Origin: Huiozyma naganishii CBS 8797
Taxonomy: Eukaryota > Ascomycota > Saccharomycetes > Saccharomycetales > Saccharomycetaceae
Direction: 5' to 3'
DNA: 64,000 nucleotides
Assembly (NCBI RefSeq): GCF_000348985.1
Contig: NC_035923.1
Location: 496,001-560,000 of the forward strand
Numbering within the stretch: the stretch's first letter is position 1; each line of letters begins with the position of its first letter. The position numbers were made by a program, and so were the translations under genes. The notes beneath the pieces were generated by a model that was not told the DNA's origin, did no database searches, and saw only the letters and a list, made by a program, of their open reading frames with translations. This document shows positions 48,277 to 57,672 of the stretch, piece by piece.

Positions 48277-49359
48277 ATGTCGGAACCCCGTGATGAAGCC
48301 CGTGCTACTACCGGTAAATCTGCTGAAAATTTGCAAAAAACGCGGCTTTTGAGGTCAGAATCCACGAAGTTCCAGGATCATGTTGCACCTCCCATCGTTG
48401 GAGCTTTGAAAAGGGGCTCTGCGAACACCAAAATGAGGACAGTAAAGGCGATAGCAGAGTCGATACTAATTAACAAATGCAGTGACGAGAAGCGAATGAA
48501 GGACGAGGTAGACAAGCATGGCCAATGGAAGCACTCGACGATGGGTATTATAGAGTTTTTCGTGTATAAGATTCTGTTGGTTGGACTGTACATTGCCTAC
48601 GGTATCTTCAGGTACTTTCAATACCAATATAATTTGATGAAGTTAAGGATCCTCAACGTGTTTTATAGCCCTTCTAACACGCCTCAGCTTATCAGGCAAG
48701 ACGTGAGGAAATTAAACAAGATCCCCAAAGTACTTGCATCCATCCTCGAGGTGAAGCCTGTTGGGGATGTTGGCGGTGGGAGCAAAGGGTTGCTGAACGA
48801 CGGCAGTAAGCTGGTGTGCTGGACTGTGTCTGCCGGTATCAAGCAACTCATTCTATACGACTACGAGGGGATCCTGCAGGGCAACGTGGAACTGTTCCGG
48901 GAGGGCATTTATGCCAAGCTGAGCAAATACTACGGTCCGTACAACGTCCCAACGTTCGCTGTCAAAGTACCACACGAAAACAAGGTGTACTACAACCTGA
49001 AAGGCAACAGCCAAAAGAAAAGCAAAGTTTCCATTGAGGTCTCGTTGCTCTCCAGCAGGGACGGCCGGGAAACCATTGTCGACCTAACAAAGACAATGGC
49101 GCATCTTTACAAACAGGGGGACTTGTCCCTCGACGAGATCACAGTCGACCTCGTCGACCAAGAGCTTGTCCAACTGGTCGGCCACGAACCAGACTTACTG
49201 CTCTACTTCGGACCCGCGCTCGACCTCCAGGGATACCCGCCCTGGCACCTACGCCTGACGGAATTCTTCTGGGAGGCGGACAACAACCAGGTCACGTACT
49301 CCGTCTTCATAAGAGGTCTCAGGGTGTACGCTGGCGCCCAGATGAACGTCGGGAAGTAA
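48277..49359 (+). CDS. NUS1: cis-Prenyltransferase subunit Nus1
   Basis: Non-catalytic partner (Nogo-B-receptor type) of Rer2/Srt1 in dehydrodolichyl diphosphate synthase, 360 residues, at the ER and lipid droplets. A charged cytosolic N-terminus is followed by a membrane helix near residues 93-110 (IIEFFVYKILLVGLYIAYGI) and the degenerate cis-prenyltransferase fold. The C-terminus RGLRVYAGAQMNVGK matches the conserved Nus1 tail that completes the partner's active site. Base composition changes inside the gene: the first about 420 bases are AT-rich, the rest GC-rich. Same order as YDL193W. Confidence 0.94.
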   Translation: MSEPRDEARATTGKSAENLQKTRLLRSESTKFQDHVAPPIVGALKRGSANTKMRTVKAIAESILINKCSDEKRMKDEVDKHGQWKHSTMGIIEFFVYKILLVGLYIAYGIFRYFQYQYNLMKLRILNVFYSPSNTPQLIRQDVRKLNKIPKVLASILEVKPVGDVGGGSKGLLNDGSKLVCWTVSAGIKQLILYDYEGILQGNVELFREGIYAKLSKYYGPYNVPTFAVKVPHENKVYYNLKGNSQKKSKVSIEVSLLSSRDGRETIVDLTKTMAHLYKQGDLSLDEITVDLVDQELVQLVGHEPDLLLYFGPALDLQGYPPWHLRLTEFFWEADNNQVTYSVFIRGLRVYAGAQMNVGK

Positions 49360-49858
49360 TCGCTGGGACCCCATCGCATCCGCATCGCATCGCGCCTCTT
49401 CCAGCAGATCACTTCCATCTCGCTTTCCTAATCATCCTTCTATTTTTTGCCTAAAACAGTAATTATTATGTAACTTGCATCACATGACCTCAAAAATGTT
49501 CTTTGTCGTTTTTGACGAAGTTTTTTTGTTCAAGAAAATTTTGTTAAATTTTTGATTGAAGTTTCGATTCCGTTGCGCTGTTCAAGTTACACGTTTCGCC
49601 TCTACAGGATGGGGGATCCCTTGTGTAGTGTTACTTGTGGGCTGGTATTTTCAGTTTGCGCTCCCCTTTTCTGTTTCTTGCTCCGATACAAGGGTCTCTT
49701 GATTGGCAATTACTAGTGATTATAGATCAGATCTAGTAGAAACGATACTCAGGGTTCTTTTTATCTAGATAGATTTTCCTATTGACCTATCTCCCTTCCC
49801 TCAGTGACGAATATTAGACACCAAATCCAATAACACCGAAAGAATACAGAAAGAAAAA
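49360..49858. other. NUS1 3' flank and ARF1 promoter
   Basis: 499 bases. GCATC/CGCATC repeats at 49376-49395; an E-box ATCACATGA at 49479-49487; long A/T runs at 49500-49555. No gene. Confidence 0.4.
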
Positions 49859-50404
49859 ATGGGTTTATTTGCTTCCAAGTTGTTCAGCAATTTGTTTGGT
49901 AACAAAGAGATGCGTATCCTGATGGTTGGTCTGGATGGTGCTGGTAAAACGACCGTTTTGTACAAGCTGAAACTGGGTGAGGTGATCACCACCATCCCAA
50001 CCATTGGTTTCAACGTCGAGACCGTTCAGTACAAGAACATTTCGTTCACCGTCTGGGATGTCGGTGGACAGGACAGAATCAGATCGCTTTGGAGGCATTA
50101 CTACAGAAATACCGAGGGTGTTATCTTCGTCGTGGACTCTAACGATAGATCGCGTATCGGCGAGGCTAGAGAGGTCATGCAAAGAATGTTGAACGAGGAC
50201 GAATTGAGAAACGCCGTGTGGTTGGTTTTCGCTAACAAGCAGGATCTGCCAGAAGCCATGTCCGCTGCTGAAATCACGGAAAAATTGGGTCTACACTCGA
50301 TCAAGAACCGTCCTTGGTTCATCCAGGCCACTTGCGCCACGTCCGGTGAAGGTCTGTACGAAGGTTTGGAATGGTTGAGTAACAACTTGAAGAACCAATC
50401 CTAG
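49859..50404 (+). CDS. ARF1: ADP-ribosylation factor GTPase
   Basis: Golgi small GTPase of 181 residues that recruits COPI (COP1 here) and other coats. Gly2 in [10 protein letters not shown] is the myristoylation site. Nucleotide motifs are all present: GLDGAGKTT (24-32), switch I with PTIGFNVE, switch [12 protein letters not shown], and NKQD near 126. Highly conserved along its length. S. cerevisiae has duplicates ARF1 (YDL192W) and ARF2 (YDL137W); NUS1 and UFD2 as neighbours indicate the ARF1-side copy. Confidence 0.98.
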   Translation: MGLFASKLFSNLFGNKEMRILMVGLDGAGKTTVLYKLKLGEVITTIPTIGFNVETVQYKNISFTVWDVGGQDRIRSLWRHYYRNTEGVIFVVDSNDRSRIGEAREVMQRMLNEDELRNAVWLVFANKQDLPEAMSAAEITEKLGLHSIKNRPWFIQATCATSGEGLYEGLEWLSNNLKNQS

Positions 50405-51278
50405 ATCAGTTTGGTAGAAGAGAAGCAAGAAGGATGGAAAGAAAAGTAAATACAGGGTAAAGAGTGTATGCATCCATATATATTTGTGTGTGTACGTATA
50501 TAATGTTTCTTTCTGGCGATAAAGGAATGATTCCACTAGATGATAACATTAAGGAGTATTGAACTTTTATGTGCTAGAATGTGGGGGGTTGTCTCTCTGA
50601 CAGATTTACGCAGAAGTGTACGCAGATCCAACAGCGTTAACTTTTGAATTTTGAAGGGAGGGAACGCTGGAAGCATAGTTATTCAAAGCCAACGTATCCA
50701 AAGTAACAAGCAATGTAATTGAAAAAAAGTGTTTTGCAGCAGTATCTTCATATCAATATGCAATCAATAGATAGTAAACTCCCGTGGCGCCAAACATTTT
50801 ACGTGACTGTATCTGTTACAGTTTTCCACCCAGACATTTTTTATTAAATTTTGAAATAAAATTAAAATAGGTTTTTAAAAAATAAAAAATAAAAAATAAA
50901 ATTTCCTCTTCAGTTCTGCCAGACAAAAAAGTGCAACGGAAGCGCTGTGGGAACGTCTCTGCCCCGACTCTCCTTCCACGCCTCTACACTGGAGTTCCCC
51001 TCCGGAGGCGGGGCCGTTTGCACCTCGTTTTCCGCCAATCTCTGCCTGGACTGTTTATTCCTCGGCTCGATTCCGCCTGGGCTCCAGCGGGAGTTTGGGC
51101 CGCTCTCTCTGTTCGTGGCTCGTGCAGTTCCCGGAGCCGGCAGCCTTCGTCTCTCGCAAACTCATCCAATCTTCAAATTTTCATTAACGATTTGATATAA
51201 TTAACACAGTAGTCCTAATACACATTCGAAGTTATATTCAAATCCCAAAAGTAAGCTGTACAGTTAGATATATTCGAA
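50405..51278. promoter_or_regulatory. ARF1 3' flank and RPL35 promoter
   Basis: 874 bases. A Rap1-like site CACCCAGACATT lies at 50827-50838, followed by a strongly AT-rich tract (50841-50905) and then a GC-rich island (about 50935-51170) containing the palindrome CCTCCGGAGG at 50999-51008. No gene was recognised; open frames in the island look random. Confidence 0.5.
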
Positions 51279-51926
51279 ATGGTATGTGACATGGTACTAT
51301 AGGTGTTGGTGGATACTAGACGTTTACAAGCTGTGGGGAAAACCGAACCGTTATATTTCTTTCCAGATGGTGACCTTTTCCAGAAGCAAATTCCACGCTG
51401 TGACGATTTTTCTTTTTTCCCTCTGACTAGCATACGATGGGTCCGTTTAGTTATTTTAAACGGCTCTCATCAGTATGAATAAACAACATAGAATTCTTCA
51501 TTTACTAACATTAAACTTATGGATTAAAACGTGTAACAAACGTTTAACTATTGCAATATGTTTCAGGCCGGTGTTAAGAGTTACGAACTAAGAACCAAGT
51601 CCAAGGACCAATTGGAATCCCAATTGCTTGACTTGAAGAAGGAACTAGCTGAATTGAAGGTTCAAAAGCTATCCAAGCCATCTTTGCCAAAGATTCACAC
51701 TGTCAGAAAGAACATTGCCCGTGTCTTGACTGTCATCAACGAACAACAGAGAGACGCTGTCAGAGCTCTATACAAGGGTAAGAAGTACCAGCCAAAGGAC
51801 TTGAGAGCCAAGAAGACCAGAGCTTTGAGAAGAGCTTTGACCAAGCACGAAGCTTCCCAAGTTACTCTAAAGCAAAGAAAGAAGCAAATCGCTTTCCCAC
51901 AAAGAAAGTACGCTATCAAGGCTTAG
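51279..51926 (+). CDS. RPL35: 60S ribosomal protein uL29, spliced
   Basis: Large-subunit protein near the peptide exit tunnel, 120 residues after splicing. Exon 1 is only the ATG (51279-51281) and exon 2 is 51567-51926, starting AGVKSYELRTKSKDQL. The intron has GTATGT (51282-51287), TACTAAC (51503-51509) and CAG (51564-51566). S. cerevisiae RPL35A/B are also spliced close to the start codon and encode 120 residues. The C-terminus ends QIAFPQRKYAIKA. The in-frame ATG at 51558, inside the intron end, is not the start. Codons are strongly biased to the preferred yeast set. Confidence 0.98.
51282..51566 (+). other. RPL35: RPL35 intron
   Basis: 285 bases, directly after the start codon. Donor GTATGT, branch TACTAAC 51503-51509, acceptor CAG. 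Confidence 0.95.
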
Positions 51927-52191
51927 ATTTATTGAGAAGTATATATTATTTTCATTGTTTGTTACTATCTTTTCTTTAATATAAACTTTTGTAGTTTTAA
52001 CCCAGAATACAAATATCACATTATTTTAATTGGAAAATAGGACACCGCTTGCCTCCCTTGGTTACTCAGAGCGCTCAATATCCACCGATATGACTCTGAA
52101 ACGGTAATGAGGAGACAGCTATATGCAAATTGCAAAGTTACTATACATTCAGTAAATCATTTTATTTACACTATATAATTGTACTCTTTGC

Positions 52192-55086
52192 CTACTGAGC
52201 CTGCTCCTGTTGTCTTTCTAGTTTCTTTTGCTGCTTAAACGCAATAATCTTTTCCTTTAGTTCTGGGTTTGGTATCACATCGTCTAGTTTCAACGGCATT
52301 CTGTTGAATGGATCGGTGGAATCACTCAATAAATGAGCCTTGATCGTGCTTCTATCGATATTGACCTTAGAGGCAGGTAACGTTACAGGATCCTTCATCA
52401 ATGTAAACATTAGCGGGTCCAGGAACTCGTCGGGAGCATCGCCATATTCAAGATCCTCCTCGGCCACCTCGTCCTTCTTCTCTTGAGCCTTTTGGGCAAA
52501 TTGAACTAGTTGATCACAAAACTCGCCTGTAACGAGACCTGTTTTCATACCAAGGATGATAGTGGCTTTCTTGAAGAGATCCACGTTGAATGATCTGGTA
52601 TCTCTTGCAACAGCACTCAGAAACTCGTCTTGTACACTCAAATTGATGTAAACTGTGCACAAGGCCTTTAGTAGTTCCTTAGGGTTGAACGAGTACTGCG
52701 CTGGGTTATCAACCTTCAACTCGCCGCACTTCGGTCCCACAAGGGATTGCAAGTTGTAATTCAACATCGTTGCCAGTCTATCCACTAATTCTGGTGTTGC
52801 AAATGCTCCTGGTATATCCTTTGTGAAATTTTGAAATAGTTCGACAGACTTGGCGGCTAATCCACAAGACGATTTTGCCTGTCTTTGAGCAGCGGACAGT
52901 CTCGATTGTAATTCAGCTGTATCTGGTTCATTGGCATCTGTAGATGGAAGAGGGGCAGCGGCGGCACGTTCTCTCAGTTCATTGTTCAGATTGTGAACGT
53001 CTGACAAACTGCTCAACCCTTCGTCCAACAAAAATGTCAAATCATTCAACATACGAGCCACGAAACGGATGAAGAAATCAGGGTTATTTTGGGACTGCCA
53101 AATCAATTGCCTCTTGTACACGGATGAATCCGTATACAATGCTTCTAAGATTATCGATATGCTGTATCTGCTGTTGAACTTGTCATAAAATTGGGAAGAG
53201 GAACCTGTCTTTTCCACGATAACATAAAAATCAAGCAGAGCATATAGTAAGTGTTTAGAAACAAGTTCATTTTCCTCAAAGATGTGTACCATAAACCCTG
53301 GAGAGTTGTCGGTCAGAGGTAGGGCACCAACACTAAGCAGTTGCACCAGTTTACCTTTGAGATGGGGATTGGAGACCAATTCTGGACAACGGAGTATTGT
53401 AGTACCAAATTCAACAAAGGAATGTAGTCGCGGATTCCTGAACAGTGGGGACCCGCCGTAATGTGATATATATAGTGCGTAGTTCAGTGGTCCTTCCACC
53501 ACAAATTCAGGGTAGTACTTGAAAGGCACTGGGGCATGGGCTCTCAGGTAATCAGCATTATCGACGTTTTCAACACCAACTTGATCTGGAATAAGGGGTA
53601 AGCTAATAGGTTTGAAAGGGAATTCGTGTTTAGGGTCGATCACTCTCATTAAGAACGTGGAGGCACCACAGACGAAATCAAACACTTCCAACTGAATGGA
53701 TCGATGAGCGAAAAAACCTTTCATGGCATCTCTTATAGAGGTAGTATACTTTAACGATTTTTCCAACTGTTTCAATTGTACATTAACAAAATTGGTCATA
53801 AATGAATTAGATTGGGCAAATCCCTTAACCTTTTCCAGTTCTGATTTGATTCTCTTGATTTGTGGACCCAGTTTTTCATCATAAAGTAATGTACCGCCTA
53901 TACCATAATGCAGGTATGCAAGAGTAAGAAAGAAACAGTCTGAAATAAAGTTCGGTCTCGAATCTTTTGAGCTTTTATTTTTGTCGTAAAATTCATCGGC
54001 TTCCTTGAAGTCTGAGTTCAACCTTGTCTCGTTCGAAAGATCAATAAAGACACTAATATTGTTGAAGTAGTTAACGTCTATTTTATCAATTTTGCTGTAC
54101 GACACATCCAAGAAAGGCTGTGAAAATCTAATGAGAAGGAGCGTGATGTTCGTCATAAATGCATTGGTCGCTAACTTATTCTGTTCTGCATGGTCCGCTC
54201 TTCTAAGGTGGTTTTTGTTTACAATCTGAGCCAGGTAGCTGATCATATCCGTCCGGGACTCTAGTGAACCTCTGATAATTCTGTCCAAAATGAAAAACAG
54301 TCTATCAATAACAACTCTGTGCTCAGCTTGTAGGGATTCGTGAATAATCGTTGTTTGCTGTTTAGTTCTTTCCAGTAGTTCCCCGTAATTTTTCAGAGCT
54401 ACATTAAACAACAATGGAGAGAGAGTTAAAATGGGCCCCAAAGTAGTCACCTTTTCGTATAGATTGCCTTTGCAATCACCAGTGGGTAGAAATCCTTCAA
54501 CTTTTGTAAACACCGCAGCCACTGGTTTGAAGTTCAAAAACAGTTCAAACAAAGTTAAGACATTGTTATATGTTTGAGAATCATTCAAATCAAAATTCGG
54601 TAAGTCTTTTATCAAGTAGTCAACCAAGGTTGGGAACACATTGTCCAAAAGATCAATGATACTTTCCTCAATTATGGCTCTCTGGATGATTTGAGATAAG
54701 AAATCAGTGTAGTTGTCGATTGAGTTAATGATGTTGACAACGTATTGCTTGGCACTACCATTGACGGCAAAATCCTGGATTTGGAATGCTACCAACCCGT
54801 AGCCAATTACTAATCTATCAGTCTCCTGAAAGAGCTGTGCCAAGGATTGGTCACCTTTGTTTATTCTCTTCAACCGTTGACACCGCTGGAAGCACTCATT
54901 TAGATACGTAAACGGCTCCTTTATCGTAAGATTTTCTGTTAGTTGCGTTAACAAAAGCGAATCAATATTGGAAGCTTCAAAGCCGGTCACAGGACCGTTT
55001 TCCGATTCTATAAGCGTGTAGTTAGTTGGAACATTGTTGGGATCATCCGTAACTTGTAGAATATCCTGGATCAGCTTACTTGACAT
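52192..55086 (-). CDS. UFD2: E4 ubiquitin chain-elongation factor Ufd2
   Basis: U-box ubiquitin ligase of 964 residues that extends chains on substrates handled by Cdc48, linking to ERAD (HRD3 here). A variable N-terminal region leads into the Ufd2 core of helical repeats (for example PGFMVHIFEENELVSKHLLY). The C-terminal U-box (about 885-955) reads EFLDPLMFTLMKDPVTLPAS and DPFNRMPLKLDDVIPN, lacking zinc ligands as expected. The tail is Lys/Gln-rich. Length is within three residues of S. cerevisiae Ufd2. Confidence 0.97.
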   Translation of the reverse strand: MSSKLIQDILQVTDDPNNVPTNYTLIESENGPVTGFEASNIDSLLLTQLTENLTIKEPFTYLNECFQRCQRLKRINKGDQSLAQLFQETDRLVIGYGLVAFQIQDFAVNGSAKQYVVNIINSIDNYTDFLSQIIQRAIIEESIIDLLDNVFPTLVDYLIKDLPNFDLNDSQTYNNVLTLFELFLNFKPVAAVFTKVEGFLPTGDCKGNLYEKVTTLGPILTLSPLLFNVALKNYGELLERTKQQTTIIHESLQAEHRVVIDRLFFILDRIIRGSLESRTDMISYLAQIVNKNHLRRADHAEQNKLATNAFMTNITLLLIRFSQPFLDVSYSKIDKIDVNYFNNISVFIDLSNETRLNSDFKEADEFYDKNKSSKDSRPNFISDCFFLTLAYLHYGIGGTLLYDEKLGPQIKRIKSELEKVKGFAQSNSFMTNFVNVQLKQLEKSLKYTTSIRDAMKGFFAHRSIQLEVFDFVCGASTFLMRVIDPKHEFPFKPISLPLIPDQVGVENVDNADYLRAHAPVPFKYYPEFVVEGPLNYALYISHYGGSPLFRNPRLHSFVEFGTTILRCPELVSNPHLKGKLVQLLSVGALPLTDNSPGFMVHIFEENELVSKHLLYALLDFYVIVEKTGSSSQFYDKFNSRYSISIILEALYTDSSVYKRQLIWQSQNNPDFFIRFVARMLNDLTFLLDEGLSSLSDVHNLNNELRERAAAAPLPSTDANEPDTAELQSRLSAAQRQAKSSCGLAAKSVELFQNFTKDIPGAFATPELVDRLATMLNYNLQSLVGPKCGELKVDNPAQYSFNPKELLKALCTVYINLSVQDEFLSAVARDTRSFNVDLFKKATIILGMKTGLVTGEFCDQLVQFAQKAQEKKDEVAEEDLEYGDAPDEFLDPLMFTLMKDPVTLPASKVNIDRSTIKAHLLSDSTDPFNRMPLKLDDVIPNPELKEKIIAFKQQKKLERQQEQAQ

Positions 55087-56294
55087 TTTCCTCCAATCTT
55101 AGAATTGAGCGGAATAACGTATACAAATGAGCACCTGTTGGTTCAGTTTTGCTTGCCTCTTTATCAGAAACCGATAAAGACTTGAACAGTACCTATTTCA
55201 ATGTACTGCGGCAGTATCTAACTTTTAATGAACTGTATTAGAAGAGTTCCCTTCGATATGGTTGATATCTTCCCAACCAAAAAAATAGACGAATTTCGAG
55301 AAAAAAATGAAATCATGTGATAGTATAACGAAAGAGAGAAGCACAAGCGTGGATTCATATAGCTACGTTGTTAACACTATTCTTCTCCAACTGTAATTTC
55401 TCTCTTTTATTTGAAGAACTGAATTGCCGATTCTGTTGAATAAAATCTTTCTCACCGTGACTATTCATTGTAGTGGAGCATATGAGATGTTTTAGTGTAC
55501 TTGACTTTTGATTATACTCAATATATAAGTACACGATTCGGTGTTCTCTTCTATCTTGTATCAAGGTGGTCCGTTCATTTCCTGTAGCTAGTGTTTATAT
55601 ATGTGGGGAATGGGGCTCCAATTTCAAATTTGTAAAATTATTTAATAATTGTAGTAAAGCTTTTCTTGCAAAGCACATAAAGATTTTAAAACAAATACAT
55701 TAAAATTTAAAAGTAAACACATCCTTAATATTTGATATTAAACATCTTAGATCTAACCAAGACTTGTTCTAGAATATCAATCCCTCAATACCTTCAATAT
55801 CTTCCAGATAGTTGACCGGATATTCAAATTTGTTTTCAAAAAGGATTCTGTCGGTGTAACGCCAAGATATTGATTTGCGATAATTTTTATGGGAAGGGAC
55901 GTATACCTGAATTTAATAAGCTCTTCAACATACTAAATACCACAGTTAATATAATAAAACTTCACCATATTTGTTACTGTACGATACTTGTGTCAAGTTT
56001 ACTGTAGACTTAATAACCTATCTGGAAATTGTACATGTACATATTATATAAGGGCGAACAAAGTTAATAAACGCTCTTTAGTGTGAACGTTTATCGATAA
56101 AAACAAAACAGTGACCAAAACATACCTAAGCTGGGGACACTACCTATTTTTTCCTTTATATTAATGGATGTAGTGTTCTTCAATATTTTTTTATTCCCAC
56201 TTTTATTATTGTGACACAAAAGCGAAACGTCACTGTAGGACAACATAAACTACTTCATCAATTTAGATCGGTGTCAATCTCTAAACAGAAAAAC
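55087..56294. other. Long AT-rich region between UFD2 and the next gene
   Basis: 1208 bases. It contains a 46-codon coding-like stretch on the minus strand (55769-55912) described below. A TGTTGAATAAAATC at about 55435 resembles a Ty LTR start but has no matching end. No functional gene can be supported. Confidence 0.4.
55769..55931 (-). pseudogene. Short protein-like stretch, possible gene relic or frame-shifted small gene
   Basis: A minus-strand frame open from after a TAA (55913-55915) to a TAG (55769-55771) reads like natural protein: SWRYTDRILFENKFEYP, then VNYLEDIEGIEGLIF. It has no start. In a neighbouring frame an ATG at 55929-55931 opens MLKSLLNSGIR and would join after removal of one base near 55895. 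It could be a relic of a lost gene, a small gene with a sequencing error, or chance. I do not recognise the sequence. Confidence 0.3.
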
Positions 56295-56975
56295 ATGAGT
56301 TTAAACGTAAGATCAGTAAACAAAGTTGAGAGTCTTCCCGGAACAAATATTCCGACGATAAGGGAGCTTGTTAAAGCAAAACAAAATCAAAGAAAAGAGC
56401 CAGTAACAAGTAAGTTTTTGGGCCGCGTGGAGGACAATTTAATTAAGTGGAACCCATCAATTAGCTCACACAATGGAACAATACAAGCAGTCGAAGGGAT
56501 CCATCCATTTCAAACCGCCAAAACATCCCAAGTTGATAACGAGACGCATTCTCAATTACCACAAGGGTCCGGTAAATGGTACAAGGAAAATTCAGAATAT
56601 TTGCTACGACAGTTGCCATCCGGGGGGTTTTCAGATGTAGTACTACCAGACGAAGATTCGTTTGTTCTCCCCACTTCAAATCCTGCCACCACCGCTACAC
56701 CTTTTGCAATTCCTGCACCTGACACAGAAACGGCTGGTATTGAAAAACCAAAGGAAGCTTACAAACTTAAGGATAACAATGCAAGAGGGAAACCACTGCA
56801 CCAAGACCCTTACAGCATATTCTATCAGCGTCCTGTTCCGGTCAATTACATCCAACATGAAGTCAATATAAGAAATATGGGGGTAGCTCAAAATCAAGAA
56901 GGTACCGATGGAGATGAACAATATAAGCGTTCGTGGTTAGCCACATGTATCAATTGGATTCCATGTAACGAATAG
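56295..56975 (+). CDS. Unrecognised protein, positional candidate for YDL186W
   Basis: A 226-residue protein from the ATG at 56295 (MSLNVRSVNKVES). No domain is recognised. The N-terminal third is basic and hydrophilic, with IRELVKAKQNQRK; the middle has FLGRVEDNLIKWNPS and YLLRQLPSGGFSDVVLPDED; a Thr/Pro/Ala-rich stretch follows. The C-terminus ends WLATCINWIPCNE with two cysteines. There is no signal peptide or membrane helix. It sits between UFD2 and RPL41, where S. cerevisiae has the uncharacterised YDL186W, but I cannot confirm homology from sequence. The frame extends upstream only through a GTG. Confidence 0.65.
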   Translation: MSLNVRSVNKVESLPGTNIPTIRELVKAKQNQRKEPVTSKFLGRVEDNLIKWNPSISSHNGTIQAVEGIHPFQTAKTSQVDNETHSQLPQGSGKWYKENSEYLLRQLPSGGFSDVVLPDEDSFVLPTSNPATTATPFAIPAPDTETAGIEKPKEAYKLKDNNARGKPLHQDPYSIFYQRPVPVNYIQHEVNIRNMGVAQNQEGTDGDEQYKRSWLATCINWIPCNE

Positions 56976-57287
56976 AAAGGGGACCACAAGCACATTTTGG
57001 CTAACCACCGTAGCACACAACTTTTCATCAATGCACCATTTTGCATTCTTAGCTGTCATTGAGGAAGCAAATAATTCATATATTAAAGCTATATATGATA
57101 CACATTATAAATAAATAAGACGGGAATCAATATAGAGAAAATAACGAACTAAGAGAAATACCAATAACAGTGAGATGTAATAATGTAAGGAATGACAGTC
57201 ATGCAATGCAAGAACCAACCATATCCCCTAGGGGAAAAGACCGGCCCTCAACTTTACACTACTATCATATCATTGCAATCTCTCCGC
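56976..57287. other. Region between convergent genes
   Basis: 312 bases, shared 3' flank of the gene at 56295 and RPL41. AT-rich (AAATAAATAAG near 57110). No gene. Confidence 0.4.
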
Positions 57288-57365
57288 TTATTTGGATCTA
57301 GCTCTCACCTTCCGTCTCTTTCTCTTAAGTCTTCTTGTTCTCTTCTTTCTCCACTTAGCTCTCAT
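57288..57365 (-). CDS. RPL41: 60S ribosomal protein eL41, 25 residues
   Basis: The smallest ribosomal protein. ATG at 57363-57365, TAA at 57288-57290. The peptide begins [16 protein letters not shown] and ends VRARSK, and is almost entirely Arg/Lys, as in all eukaryotic eL41. It spans the two ribosomal subunits as a bridge helix. It sits beside MRX19, the order of YDL184C-YDL183C, which supports it as a gene rather than a chance frame. Confidence 0.97.
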
Positions 57366-57672
57366 AGTGGTTAATGCTGGTGAGCTGGGAACCAGTCTAG
57401 AAAAAGGGAATGAGAACGAGAACTAAAATTCAGGGAATTATAATAAGATGCCCTTTAAATGAGCGCACCCAGAATAATTTCGAATCTGTCGTCGCATTTC
57501 AGATTTCGCTGCCAGCATCGCATCCTTGACATCTTCAAATCGTCCTCCGTTATTTGTGACAGTTTTTGCCTTTTTTGGAAGGAAAAATGCACTTCTTTTT
57601 GAGAAGTAAAAATTGAAAAAAAAGATAATAAATAAGGATGTTAGGATGTAGTTTCCAGTCCCGTCAACTGGT
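57366..57672. promoter_or_regulatory. RPL41 promoter and MRX19 3' flank
   Basis: 307 bases. CGCACCCAGAAT at 57465-57476 partly resembles a Rap1 site, as expected for a ribosomal protein gene. T/A-rich runs occur at 57560-57630. Confidence 0.35.

Noticed and set aside
49479..49560. ATCACATGA followed by AT-rich DNA, like centromere element CDEI-CDEII
   Set aside because: No CDEIII (CCGAA core) at the expected distance; more likely an E-box in the ARF1 promoter.
50931..51200. Open frames of 82 and 89 codons in the GC-rich island
   Set aside because: Two overlapping frames are open only because GC-rich DNA has few stops; no protein character.
55435..55600. TGTTGAATAAAATC as a third LTR start
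   Set aside because: Only the first bases resemble a Ty LTR; no matching 3' end and no similarity to the two LTRs here.
56121..56245. 40-codon minus-strand frame ending at GTATGT, a possible first exon for the 55769 stretch
   Set aside because: The phase does not match any acceptor before the 55912 stretch; every join gives a stop.
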